NCBI GenBank assembly: GCA_963920525.1
Contig: OY986436.1
Location: forward strand, 31,475,574 to 31,539,573
Origin: Dichetophora obliterata
Lineage: Eukaryota; Arthropoda; Insecta; Diptera; Sciomyzidae
Length of the DNA: 64,000 nt
Reading direction: 5' to 3'
The notes below the pieces were generated by a model, which was not told the DNA's origin, ran no database searches, and saw nothing but the letters and a program-made list of their open reading frames with translations. A program made the translations under genes and the position numbers. This document shows positions 46,720 to 59,957 of this stretch, piece after piece; positions within the stretch are counted from its first letter, which is position 1, and every line of letters starts with the position of its first letter.

Positions 46720-46935
46720 TAAATTGAAGGCGTAAATTGCAGAGAAATTCTAGCAGTGCTGCATCAGAGAGCACATTTTCCGCTGCTAGAAATTTAATTT
46801 CAGAAAACAGAACATTAAATGGCAAAATTTCTGCAACAGTTGACCAAATAATGTTCTTACACTCAAACATTTCTAAAGAGGACATTGCTTTAGAACTGCA
46901 AAGAGATGTCATAATCAATTATTTTTGTTATTTTG
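46720..46935 (+). pseudogene. hAT transposase C-terminal dimerisation fragment
   Basis: From about 46737 the frame reads SSSAASESTFSAARNLISEN and then VDQIMFLHSN, which match the conserved hAT C-terminal block (SAASER.FS.A...). Only about 60 residues remain, the frame upstream is not recognisable, and the tail beyond 46920 is unrelated. It is a different lineage from the hAT at 33015-37076. No transposon ends could be linked to it. Confidence 0.65.
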
Positions 46936-47286
46936 AAAGCGATAAATCGATTAAATACATATCGACACTTTTGCACGAAATTATCGTATTTGGAAAAACC
47001 AAATTTTACAGTGAAGCATTTTTTCTACTTTTCTGTGCTTTAGCTGGAAATATCAAAACCAAATTTTACATGTGCACTTACATGTGAAATTTTTAAGGAT
47101 TTCTGCTACAATATTTTACCAGGTGATGCCTTGTGGAGTGTATAACTAATTTGCATAAAAAAGTCAATTTCGAAAAAATGGCTCACACGATAATTTGTCA
47201 ATGTATCCAACAAATTATTTTTTAATCTTCTTAAAAATTGGTATTGCCCAGGTCCGTTTTCCCTGGGGAATTTTACATAATATGTA

Positions 47287-48013
47287 CCCTTTAGGAACAA
47301 ACTAACTTGTTTTTCAAAACAACTAGTTAAAAAACTAATTTAAAATAAACTGGTTTATAAACAACTTTGAGTTATATTAAGGCGGCATCCACTTCAATTT
47401 TGAATAGTTTTTATTGCATTATATATGAAGTAATTGAGAAACTTCTTAAAAACTACGTGTAATTATATTAAGGCGGCAACTACTCTGATTTTGACATTTT
47501 TTTTATAGCAAACTTTTATTAGATTACAAGTTTATATATACTTAACCATGCTTTCTCATTAAATATTATTAACTTTAGGCTTTAACTAATTTAAATTTAT
47601 ATATATATTTTTCAAAACAATAAAATAAATGATCTCTTTAATGTATAGAAATTTAAAATTTTAATGTTTTTATATTCTTCTTCAGTAAGTGGATTATTAA
47701 CTTGTTTTCAATTGATTTATTTTAAAGTAATTAAAAAAATAGTTTAAATTTAACTAATCAAAGATGTGGTGTAAAATATATGCGGTTTTTAAATTGATTA
47801 TTTTAAAGTATTTAAAAACATAATTTAAATTCAACTAATTTAACAAGTAGTTGAAAACAAATGCATACGAAAGTCAATTGTCTTATTTAGCGGACATCAC
47901 CATCCAAAATATGTTAGTTCGTTCTATGGAAAAAAGTCAGAATTTCAACTAGTTGTGGTTGACAAAAAACTACTTTTTCAACTACTTTTAAATTAGTTGA
48001 TTTTCCTACAGGG
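47287..48013. mobile_element. MITE with CCCTGTAGGAAA-like ends and TA duplication
   Basis: Left end CCCTTTAGGAACAAACTAACT and right end complementary to CCCTGTAGGAAAATCAACTAA, flanked by TA (47285-47286 and 48014-48015). The interior has two copies of TTATATTAAGGCGGCA (near 47370 and 47464) and many AACTAGTT/AACTAATT words. Non-coding. A Tc1/mariner-type origin is inference. Confidence 0.5.
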
Positions 48014-48015
48014 TA

Positions 48016-48928
48016 GTTATAATAAACAAACTGAAATACAAATACATAATTAATTTAATTTTATTAAAAATTTGTTCAAATTGTAATGTTTCAATTATTT
48101 TAGTACAAATAAATTTTTTTTGTTGTTAATAATTTTGGGCGCCACGCGATTCACCCAATTCCGACCGGCTCCAATTATCGCGATCCTTGAGAACCGTAGC
48201 GAATTCAATAAAAAAGATTCCAAATTTAAATTCAAATACAAAATCTTTAAATTTATTTATAAATAATCAATTAACCCTTAACCCTAACTATAACACTCCT
48301 GTCGCAAACAATCGATTGTTTACCCTAGGCTCACAATTTTCATCATCATATAAAAATCCAAAATAATTTCTTAATGTCTAATAATGGGAATTTAATCATC
48401 AGTTACACAAGAAAAAAAAATGGCGTTAATCAAATATTTATTAATACTCTGAGTTTTGCTCTCAGTAATAGGGTAAATTTCATAAAAATCAAAATAAGTT
48501 ATACCCTATAAAATATTTAGAAAAAAAATAAAAAAAGGTTAATGGCTAATAGTTTGAATCTTTAGTTTCACAACAAAAAAAAAATTGTGAAATATTTTAA
48601 AATTGAAATTAAAAATTTGACGCGTATAAAATTCATGGATATTAACTATATTCTTCTTTCCGTGTATTAAAAGGTTAAATAATGAAGTAACTTAATTTTG
48701 GATTTAGATTTAGCTTAATAAAATTTCCATTACCAACTCTAGCATTAAATTATCAGCGAGAGCATTAAATTATCTGCGACTGCAGATTGCAAAAATCAAT
48801 ATTACATTAAAAAAAAAACACCGCAATTAATAAAAATATCAAGAAATGCGCTATTTGGCTTCTTGACTCAAGGAAAAAAATAGAACCGCGACTTTTCTTT
48901 TCAAAAAAAAAACTAATTAAATTAAAAA
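48016..48928. other. AT-rich spacer, no gene seen
   Basis: No gene. A GC-richer patch at 48136-48205 (TGGGCGCCACGCGATTC) stands out, see rejected items. Confidence 0.4.
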
Positions 48929-49002
48929 TTCCACGACCAGGATTTGAACCTGGGACTTCCGCGTTATATGCGAGCGACTGAACCTCTGGTCCACCGTGAC
49001 CC
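48929..49002 (-). repeat. tRNA-like sequence (SINE head), minus strand
   Basis: Minus strand: a perfect T-arm CCAGG-TTCAAAT-CCTGG, an anticodon-like stem CTCGC/GCGGA around an ATATAAC loop, and a TGGACCAGAGGTTCAGTCG A-box-like segment. The acceptor strands do not pair (TCGTGGA at the 3' end lacks a partner), so a functional tRNA is unlikely. A/T-rich tail follows. Confidence 0.5.
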
Positions 49003-49770
49003 TTGTTGCTCGATGGTCTAAGGCTGCTTGTAAGCGAGCGGAGGTCGGCATTTAATTAACGATATTAAGCCACGATTAAGCCACGCCGTGATACGGAATA
49101 ATATAAAAATCCACTTAATGGGAAAACCTCAGGACGTAGTAATCGTATCTATAAAGAAAATATACGTGTTAGCCACTTTTCGATCTATGTCCTGGGGCTT
49201 TCTTTTAGTTTTCCTACCTTGCACTTGGATTCTCTCATAAGCCTACAATGGCTGTGATTTCCTCAGAGCAGGTGACTCCAATACCTTATCTCCTCGATGC
49301 AGGTGACTCAATTCCCTTATTTGCTTCAATAATTCTCAATTAAATTTCTGTTTTTAATTTGCCATTATTTATATCTAAAATCTTTAAATCACCTTTTCTT
49401 CTAAAAAAACAACATTTTTCTGAACCCTTCAAAAAAACTTATCCAGTAAGAACACACTCAGGTCACCTTGCAGAAATAGTCACACTGTCACCATATAACA
49501 AAACTTACCATATAACACCATATAACTTCTTACCGCTCTATTTAACCGCCAACTGATCTTGATCTTCGTTATTGGTATTGTCTGAGCTTCTCTTTAGGCT
49601 AGCTATTAACTGTGCTGCTGAATAAATAGCCCAAACATGATTCTATGTACCCTTATAAATATTCTAATCTATTTACTGACTTATATATTTTATTTTTCCC
49701 TTATAATTAGTATTTCCTTACTATATTATTAGCTTCAATTAACCAAGAACCCAAAAAAAAAAGAAAAAAT
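49003..49770. other. Spacer, no gene seen
   Basis: Contains two GCAGGTGACTC(C/A)A(A/T) words (49269 and 49300) but no recognisable gene or element boundary. Confidence 0.4.
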
Positions 49771-49848
49771 ACGACTTGGCTCTAGCTGGTCTCGAACCTG
49801 GCACCTTCCGCTTGCCAGGCCAGCACGCTACCACTGTGCCATCGCTCT
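49771..49848 (-). repeat. tRNA-like sequence (SINE head), minus strand
   Basis: Minus strand reads GCGATGGCACAGTGGTAGCGTG (A box TGGCACAGTGG), then CTGGCAA in anticodon-loop position, then CCAGGTTCGAGACC (B box). A long T run (49747-49772 complement) follows immediately, as after Pol III genes. Similarity to glycine/alanine tRNAs is visible, but anticodon and T stems are mispaired, so SINE or pseudogene is preferred. Confidence 0.5.
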
Positions 49849-50033
49849 ATATGGCTCTATATGTGCCATTACTGCCTGCTGCATTTTTGACCGCCAACTC
49901 CCATGCAGGCGACCACTGACTGTGATCTATTTATAGATCAATATCAACACAGATAAACTGGCGGTAGTGATGAAAACTTTTCCAAACGAGTACCCGAAAA
50001 ACTTCTGAGTACTTTTATTTCTTTAATTTTGAA

Positions 50034-52242
<2,209 letters not shown>

Positions 52243-54481
52243 ACCCTAATTAATTAAATCTTAGGATTTAATTGATTTATAATGTTTTTTTTAAATTGGT
52301 TATTTTTTTTATTTATAAAAAATTCAACCAGTAACAACTTTTTTTTTGTATATTCATATCTTGAGTAGATTAGAATTAAATTTTTCTATGTTCCTAACTT
52401 TTTATATTGATTTAATGAGATATGTTTGTAATACCTTCTTCTCAAACTCAAAAATGTTATTTAGGTGCGAAGTTTTGAAGAAAATCATGTTTTGGAAACT
52501 AAAAAGTCCGAAATCCGTTTTTTTTATTCACACTTATAACGACAGCTGTTTTCCTACACATAAATTATACAACATCAACTAGTACAATTTTAACAATCCT
52601 ATTAATTATGTTTGCTTTTATCATAAATCATGAGAGTGCAAAAATATTTGCTAAAGATTTCTGTTTTTCTATGATTTTGTCACTTAATAATTAGTTGTTT
52701 AAACACGATTATTTGCTCAACAGTTTCTAAACCAACAAAACCATAATATTAGTACAAAGAAACATACATGCAAACAACCATACCAACAGCCACACAAACA
52801 TGCAGGAGTACAATAAACTAGCTACATAAGAATAAAAGTTTTTTATTTGCACTTTGATTTATTTGTAAATATCAAGAAGTTATAAATGTCTATGCGATAT
52901 AAAATGCTTGTTGGCGTGTGAGTGTGTCTGGTTGTGTTGATGTGTGTGTCAATGTGTAAGGATTATTGTAAAGCACAACTTACAAGAAGGAAAGAATAAA
53001 TACGCAGACCCACTAGAAAATTTTCTCATCTTAAAGACGGGATTTTTTTAATGATTTTTTTTTTATAAATTCGTAGTATTTTTGTAATACTAGTATACGT
53101 ATCTACAATATCTTGTTTTGAAATGTTCAGTTGTAATTTCTTAACTTAATAAATAAGTTATTTTTCTACTAGGTGCCTGCCAACAGATAAACTAAAGGAT
53201 ATGATTATTTATTTTTAAGCCTCAGGGTGCGATATCAACACACACAAACAGTACATGTATGAGTAACATTTATCTCGCAACAACAACAAAACTTAAGCCA
53301 GCAACAACAGTTAAGATGCTACAATAACAACTGGTCTTCTGCTGATGTTGACTAGTTATTGCTTTTGGCCACAAGCAGCAATTGTTGTAATAAATTAAAC
53401 TAACTAACATACTTACACACAAACAAACACACACACTCAATACTAAATAAATCATCAAAATGATATTGCTATCATAGACATATTTAGACAACTAAACACA
53501 CACGCATACACTCGGCTTTATAAGTATTTGTACACAATTATTTATCGATAGTGGGCCTCAACATGTGCAGGAAATAGCTAACATATGCCGAGGACGGCAC
53601 TAAAAATGGCGTATTTTACGTTAAAACATTTCCCAAATAAGTAAGCTAACGTTGTCGAATGTACAAACGTGTTGTAAATACTTCGTTGCTGTTATGAGTT
53701 AATCGATTCACGCCTATTTTTAACCACTTACTAACCCAAAAGTCAACACAGCTACAATATCAGTCGGACCCACTGACTCACTGACTAAGTGACAGACAGT
53801 ATTGTGCTTTATTGACGGGACGCTGCCAGTTGAACGCCTACAAGGGTTTATAAATTGAGGTCCATTTATTAACGGCTCGCACACAAATGATGCACGTGGG
53901 ATTAATAAGCTGCAGTGGAGTGGATGGTAGTCTCGTTGATTTGCCTTGGAAGTAGAGTGTTAAGGGCTCAGTGCTCGTATAAGCAATGGTGTAGTTTGGT
54001 GCAATGAACTCGAAATTATGGGTAATAAGAATTAAATAGATGGTGAGTATAAGCCAAAACGCAAATAGTTATATAAGCTTTAGCAAACCAAACTAACAGC
54101 TTAGAAATCTTGACTTGATGGAGATATTTTGACACACCGAGATATAAAATTGAAAAAAAAAATATACTATTTTTTATAATTAAGAAAAACCCAGTAGCGG
54201 ATTTGTCGGTAGATTCTGTAGATTATGAAGTTTTCAACGATGAAGCATTTCAATATGATTCGACCGGAAAGTTGCAGCCTTTTGACTTCATTAAATGGGA
54301 TGCATAGAAGCTAATGAAATTATAAACGATACAAGTACGAAAAACTTTACATTATAATGTTCGATTTGAAGTCACTTATAGTGGTTTTGCTCCACAAGGT
54401 CTACAGTGACCTTTCCAATGGGCTTTCATGCAATATGCTCATGATTTTTGTTTATGCTGGAATTTTCTTGTTATTGATTTT
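52243..54481. other. AT-rich spacer, no gene seen
   Basis: Includes GT/CA-rich patches (about 52912-52962 and 53405-53435) and CAA-type simple repeats near 53278. No gene recognised on either strand. Confidence 0.5.
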
Positions 54482-54575
54482 TGAAGTGAAAACTTCTTTA
54501 GGCGCGTTGAACGATTTTGGCAGAGGGTAAATCTTTGGTTTGCGTCATCGTCTTTTTCCGAGTAACTCTCGTCAT
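54482..54575 (+). repeat. Dispersed repeat, copy 1
   Basis: GAAGTGAAAACTTCTTTAGG, GCGTTGAAC and GAGGGTAAATCTTTGGTTTG recur at 59602-59712 in the same orientation with small changes. Identity unknown. Confidence 0.75.
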
Positions 54576-56072
54576 CAATACAGACAGCATAGATAACAAG
54601 ATAGGAAACTTAGAAAACAAAACCTCGCAAAATGTTTGCATGTATTTGTGCATAAAAAAAATCAACCCTGATCGTCACTATTGTTCATAATCGGCCGCAA
54701 GCTCATAAAGAAATCACTTGGCAACTCCTGAAATTAATGCACATAATCTTTTTGTTAGTAAAGGGTTCTCCAAATAACTTTTTTTTTTAAAGTTCTATAA
54801 AAAAAACTACTGGATATTTTCTCAAATTTCTTTTTTTATTTGAAAGTGCAATCCTTTTGGTTAATAATGAAAAATAATTTCATTCAAATGGCCGCCTCGG
54901 CTGGCCATGCAGTGGCCTACACGATCGGTCCAATTTTTAAGCACATTATCGATTGTGTGCAGCTGTATTTCACCAATGGCTTCACGAATATTGTCCTTTA
55001 AAGCGTCAATTGTCTCTGGCTTGTCGGCGTAGCACTTGTCTTTGAGGGCACCCCACAAATAATAGTCCAACGGTGTCAAATCGCAGCTCCGTGGTGGCCA
55101 AACGACATCAGCTCTGCGGCTGATAATGCGATCTTCAAAAACAGGGCGCAAAACATCGAGTGTAGCTTCGGCTGTGTGGCACGTAGCACCGTCCTGTTGA
55201 AACCAAATTTTGCCAATATCCTCCTCTTCAATTTTTGTGAACAAAAATTCGTTCAACATGGACCGATAACGATCGCCATTGACTGTAACGGCCACTGCTT
55301 GCTCATTTTCGAAGGAAAATTGCCCAATTATGGCTCTGGACCAAAATCCGCACCAAACAGTGACTCGTTTTGGGTGCAGCGGCTTTTCAATGTATGCGTG
55401 CGGTTTTTTTGTGCCCCAAATGAGACAATTTTGCTTTTTTACATACCCGCAAAGATCAAAATGAGCTTCATTTGAAAAGATGATTTGATGGCTGATGGCA
55501 ATGGATGATGGCAAAATCGGCATCTTCTGTAAGTCGATCGCAGGCCCACTTAGCGATGCGAAAACGCATTGGATGGTCAGTTGGCTTCAACTCCTGAACC
55601 AATTGGACTTTGTATGGCGTCATACCAAGGTCTTTATGCAAAATTCGTCTCAATGATGTCTCCGAAATGTTCAATTGTTGAGAACGACGGTGAATTGATG
55701 TTGATGGCGCTTTACGCACTCTTTCTGCCACAGCAGCAATATTCTCGGGTACACGCACTGCTTTTGGCTTTTCACGCTTTGATTTATCGATGAGGATGCC
55801 AGTTTCTTTCACTTTTTTCACAAGATAACGAACATACGGAGCTGACGGTGCTTCTCTTCTTCCAAAATCCGTACGCAATTTTTGCACACATTCTGCAACA
55901 TTACCATGATTTTCAAAGTAATGTCGCAAAATTTCCCAGAGTTGTTCAAGCGTATACAGGGCTGCCAATATTCGAAGCGCCCATTTTATTTTTAAATAAA
56001 TCAAAGAAACCACAATTTTTTGTCTGTTCGTCATGAATATCATTTTATTGGGTTCAAGTAGATTTGCTTGCA

Positions 56073-57515
56073 TTATTTCTTGAATATGATATCTCGTAAA
56101 TGGTCGCCATTGGCCTCTACGACATATTGTGCCCGTTTTGCAGCATTTTCCTTGGTGGTAAGGAGCCAAATCCTTTTTTGGTTCCTTTACTAATTGCAGT
56201 CAAAATTAAGAAAAAAAAGCAAACAGAAAAACTTTCTATGTAAATTAATTTTATTAACTCTACGTCAACTTTAATGAATTTATAGTTTAATATCACTGCA
56301 GTAAAAAAATGTTGATTGTTCTGGGCGAAGATAAAGCAAGAAGTGAGCAGGTAGTTTTTAGTGATGCTGATGCGACCCTAGCAGCAGCGAAAACAATTGT
56401 ATGGGGAGAAACGTCGCGCCACCAATTGCATTTTTTATGCACGTACTTTTCCATTACTACTTGCTTAGCGGTGAACGATGTGTGTTGTTGTTGTTGTTGT
56501 TGTTGATTATCCAAAAATGTGACCTAAGCGATGACAAAGAGCAGGTGGTTGTTGTTGTTGTTACAATTTGAACTTGTTTTTTCCATGCATGGAGTCGACG
56601 ATGAAGTGTGGAGGTGGGGGTGGTGGTGTCGAAGATGATGATGAAGTAAAAGAATTTTACCGAAAAGTGGCGTGATAAGTTGCTTATTGCTATCAATGTG
56701 ATGAAATATTTGAAGGTCAGTACAAAATATTATTTGCAGGTACGGATGAGTACAAAGACAAAACTTGTGCATGATGGCAACAACAACATTCGATTAGCGA
56801 AGCAAGTTATTTTGTTATTCTACATACACTAAATGCAAAATATTATTATTATTATATAAAACTTGTGAGTGTTTTTTTGGAACTCGAACACATGGTTTTC
56901 TTCAACATTTCGATGGGAATGGCGGTTATTTCTTGACGGATGCTGGTTTTCAGCTCTTCTAGGGTCTATGGCTTGTTGACGTAAACCTTTGATTTCAAAT
57001 AACCCCACAAAAAGAAGTCTGGAGGCGTTAAATCTGGTGATCTTGGCGGCCAATCGAAATCACCATTTTTTGACATCAAACGGCCAGGGAACAATTGCTT
57101 CAAAAAATCGATTGTAGTGCGGCTTGTGTGTGGTGGCGCGCCGTCTTGTTGAAACCAGTAGTGCCTGATACGCTTTCGACGAACGATTGGCATGAAAAAA
57201 TTGTTTATCATATCGCGATAACGCTCCTGATTGACAGTAACTCTGTACCCATTATCATCTTCGAAAAAGAACGGCCCAATGAGCATTTTAGCACAAACGC
57301 CGCACCAATCAGTGACTTTTGCATCGTGAAGAGGTACCTCTTAAATCTCTTGTGGATTTTCAGTGGCATAAATACGGCAATTTTGTTTGTTTACCGTTCC
57401 GTTCAACTGAAAATGAGCTTCATCGCTCATTGAGTTGAGTTTTCACTATTGACTTGTTTTGTTGAATGTAAATTTCAACAATTTTAGAGCGTTCGCGTGG
57501 CGTGTACTGTTCCAT
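56073..57515 (-). pseudogene. Transposase of the nested mariner, deleted and interrupted
   Basis: Starts with MEQYTPRERSKIVEIYIQQN (57515), a typical mariner N-terminus. After about 28 residues a deletion near 57430 jumps to the first catalytic block SDEAHFQLNG. Then come NKQNCRIYATENPQ, a TAA, MLIGPFFFEDDNGYR, WFQQDGAPPHT, PPDFFLWG (41 residues between the last two Asps) and a TAG after VYVNKP. The C-terminus resumes beyond the 56152-56887 insertion with ENAAKRAQYVVEANGDHLRD and ends at TAA 56073-56075. All three catalytic Asps are present, but stops and deletion make it dead. It is clearly a different lineage from copy A although also DD41D. Confidence 0.8.
56152..56887. other. Unidentified ~735-bp insertion inside the nested mariner
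   Basis: The coding sequence of the nested mariner breaks on both sides of this segment. Left edge TTGGTGGTAAGGAGCCAAATCC, right edge TTTTTTTGGAACTCGAACA. AGGAGCCAAA and TTTGGAACTC may be weak inverted ends. The middle is rich in (TTG)n (56487-56503, 56548-56562) and GATGATGATG. No coding sequence or clear duplication. Confidence 0.5.
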
Positions 57516-57753
57516 TGTTAACATTTGCTTGGAATGACGCTTCAAACGCGGTATGTCATTAGTCGATTTGGCATCACTGCGGAAAGTTACAGTGTTGCCA
57601 GATGGGCGCTTCGAATATTGACAACCCTGTACACAACCATATTCGTTCAGCGGAAGGATAAAACTAATTATCTGTCAAATCAGACATGAGCTAAGTGTTA
57701 CTATTCACGAAATAGGCACTAGTTGAAAAAAAGACGTTAGATGGCGGACCCTG

Positions 57754-57832
57754 TATATAAATACTTAAGTTAGGTTGCAATAAGATGTTTATAACCAAAA
57801 CTTATTATTAATTTGCTTTAAATTGGTCTATG
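57754..57832. other. Short spacer
   Basis: AT-rich sequence between the mariner and the next repeat; nothing seen. Confidence 0.4.
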
Positions 57833-58320
57833 GCTGTGTGTCAATCGGAAACTTTTGATTTGGGCTGCACTTGCTTGTGCTGCTGGTGGTGGCATTTGGA
57901 GGACGTTCGCCAGCAAAAACAAACCAATTTATCTTTACTGCACTTGCTGATGCACCTGGAGATCGTTGGCCCACACTCACGCACACACAAGCTCAAGCAC
58001 TTTAGTTTTTTTTTTTGTTTTTATTATTTTTTTATTTTTTAAGTTTTATAAGTTAACAATATTACAAGTTTACGAAATAAGTTGCAAGTACAAGCACTCG
58101 AATTAAATATGTCGCAAATTGAATAATATGTAAATTAAATAAAATATTTGCGCTAAAACATGACCGAAATGTGAAACATTAAAATTTGTAATTGCGAATA
58201 TTTCATCGTCCGTTTATCGCAGCAAAAAAGACAAATTTATTTCAACACACACAAATTTTATTCAACTTGATATTTTCTATCCTACCACGACTGAAAAGTT
58301 TCCTTTTGACAGACACCCTA
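57833..58320. mobile_element. Non-coding repeat element Z1 with GGGTGTCTGTCAA-type ends
   Basis: Left end GGCTGTGTGTCAATCGGAAACTTTT and right end complementary to GGGTGTCTGTCAAAAGGAAAC form imperfect terminal inverted repeats. Near the left end is one unit of a GC-richer minisatellite (GCACTTGCTTGTGCTGCTGG) followed by GCACTTGCTGATGCACC and CACACTCACGCACACAC. The rest is AT-rich. It is related in inverted orientation to 58667-59215. Confidence 0.55.
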
Positions 58321-58666
58321 TATATATGCTTTTAAAGTTTGGCAATTTCTTCAGTTGTTGTATTTGTCAACATTTTAGAAAAATTTGCTTTTACTCAAAC
58401 CCCCGCTAGTCTTGGTGAGATATAAAAATGGAACGATCTTCTTCTTTTTCTGCTTTTTTCTGCTGAAACTTCGTTTGCAAACAAGAAAAATAATCTATGG
58501 ATTGAGTGTTTTAACATTTTAATCTTAAAGTTGTAACAAAGGAATATGATAAACATTAGACAATTTTCACACTAGTTGTATTTGTCAGGCTTTTTATTTT
58601 CACTACTGCGGCATTTTATTTTCAGAGTTGCCAACTATCATTGTTTATTATTAAATTTGTTCATAA

Positions 58667-59215
58667 AGGGTGTGTGTCAAAAGGAAAATTTTCAGTCGTG
58701 GTATCAGGTTGAATAAAATTTGTGTGTGTTGAAATAAATTTGTCTTGTTTGCTGTGTCAAATGGATGATGACATTTTGACACTTACCAATTTTGACGTTT
58801 CACATTTCGGTCGTGTTTTAGCGAAAATATTTTATTTCATTTGCATTTTATTCAATTTGCGACATATTTAATTCGAGTGCTAGTACTTGTAACTTATTTC
58901 GTAAGCTTGTAATATTGAAAACTTAAAAAAAACAAAATAATAAAAAAAGAAAATAACGAAAGTACTTGAGTTTGTGTGTGTAGACCAACGATCTCTCGGT
59001 GCATCAGCAAGTGGAGCAAAGTTAAAATGGCTTTCTTTGCTGACGTACGTCCTCCAAGTGCCACCACCAGCAAGTGCAGTGCAAAATTTGTTGCTGGCCA
59101 ACATCCTCCAAGTGCTATCACCAGCAGCACAAGCAAGTGCAGCGCAAATTTCCTGATTCTTTTGCTTGCCAACATTCTCCGAGAGTCGCCACGAGTAAAT
59201 GCAGCACAATTCATT
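58667..59215. mobile_element. Repeat element Z2, inverted relative to Z1, expanded minisatellite
   Basis: Starts GGGTGTGTGTCAAAAGGAAA, then follows the reverse complement of Z1 block by block (CGACATATTTAATTCGAGTGC, CCAACGATCTC-GGTGCATCAGC). It ends in two to three copies of the 65-bp minisatellite (CATCCTCCAAGTGC, CAGCAGCACAAGCAAGTGCA) where Z1 has one. The outer end could not be fixed. Confidence 0.55.
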
Positions 59216-59314
59216 TGACTGGTCAACTCTTCAAGACTGCAGAAGCACCATTTCAGCATGTCTCAAGCGCAGAGTCAAATTTCTGCCATTATACTCCGGC
59301 GTGAATTAAATAAA

Positions 59315-59600
59315 TTGAAAGCGGAGAATTTGCGCCTCATTTGCTTGTGCTCCTGGTGATGGCACTTGGAGGATGTTGGCTAGCAAGAAATTTGCGCTGC
59401 ACTTGCTTGTGCTGCTGCTGGTGGCACTTGGAGGATGTTGGCTAGCAACAAATTTTGCACTGCAGTTTCTTGTGCTGCTAGTGGTGGCACTTGGAGGACG
59501 TTCAACAGCAAAGAAAGCCAATATAACTATGCTGCACTTGCTGATGCACCGGGAGATCGTTGGCCCACACACACGCACACACAAACTCAATCACTTACGT
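59315..59600 (+). repeat. Third minisatellite block (~65-bp unit, three copies)
   Basis: Three tandem copies of TTGCGCTGCACTTGCTTGTGC, GGTGGCACTTGGAGGATGTTGG and CTAGCAA-type sequence (about 59325-59510). The same GCTGCACTTGCTGATGCACC and CACACACACGCACACAC end as in Z1 follows. Same orientation as Z1, opposite to Z2. Confidence 0.75.
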
Positions 59601-59601
59601 T

Positions 59602-59712
59602 AGTTTTCGAAGTGAAATCTTCTTTAGGCGCGTTGAACAATTTGTTAGAGGGTAAATCTTTGGTTTGCGTCATCGTCATCGTTGTCGTTATTTTGCGAGT
59701 AACGCAAACCAT
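59602..59712 (+). repeat. Dispersed repeat, copy 2
   Basis: Partner of 54482-54575 (CTTCTTTAGGCGCGTTGAAC, GAGGGTAAATCTTTGGTTTG, GCGTCATCGTC). Confidence 0.75.
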
Positions 59713-59957
59713 TGACAAGCAAGACACGAGAAGCAATAGAATTTCGTATAGAAAAATTGTTGCTTCTCATGTCTTACTTGTCGTTTATTTGCGTTTTCGA
59801 TTTAAAGCATTAGGCGGTAAAAAAAAGAACGCTTGTGATAGGCAGACTGTAGTTATTCAACTACAACTGTAAATGTAAATTTATTTTGCAGGTTTTTTGT
59901 GTAAGTGTTTTTATTATTATTTGTAATATATAAAGTGTTATAAAAATACTTCGATTT

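Larger units (their letters stand above)
55957..57629 (-). mobile_element. Second, different mariner nested in copy A
   Basis: Termini CAGGGCTGCCAATATTCGAA (55957) and the complement TTCGAATATTGACAACCCTG (57629) sit on TA (55955-55956 and 57630-57631). Removing the insert rejoins the host mariner exactly (GTTGTGTATACGCTT, as in copy B). It is itself interrupted at about 56152-56887 and internally deleted. Confidence 0.88.
54861..57640 (-). pseudogene. Mariner transposase of copy A (split by insertion)
   Basis: Cut-and-paste transposase. Starts at ATG 57640-57638 (MVV), is split after 3-4 codons by the nested element, and resumes at 55956 with YTLEQLWEILRHYFENHGN (N-terminal helix-turn-helix). 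HRRSQQLNISETSLRRILHK follows (second HTH). The frame shifts near 55500 and then runs open to TAA at 54861. The first catalytic block reads FSNEAHF, where Asp is replaced by Asn. The second is WFQQDGATCHT and the third TPLDYYLWG, with 41 residues between these Asps (DD41D). The C-terminus CMASRGGHLNEIIFHY is complete. Insertion, frameshift and catalytic change each inactivate it. Confidence 0.88.
54762..57753 (-). mobile_element. Mariner element, rosa-type (copy A), with a nested insertion
   Basis: Minus-strand element with end CAGGGTCCGCCAT at 57753 and the weaker partner AAGGGTTCTCCAAATAA at 54762. It is bordered by TA (54760-54761 and 57754-57755). A second mariner is inserted at 55957-57629. 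Without it the element is about 1.3 kb, the usual mariner size. Paired copy B lies at 61893-63115. Confidence 0.88.

Noticed and set aside
48136..48205. TGGCGCCC word on the minus strand resembling a retroelement primer-binding site
   Set aside because: No LTR pair, polypurine tract or gag/pol relic could be found around it; the match is only 8 bases.
52912..53491. GT/CA-rich patches and a 73-codon minus-strand frame with many Val/Cys
   Set aside because: Low-complexity composition, no recognisable protein motif.
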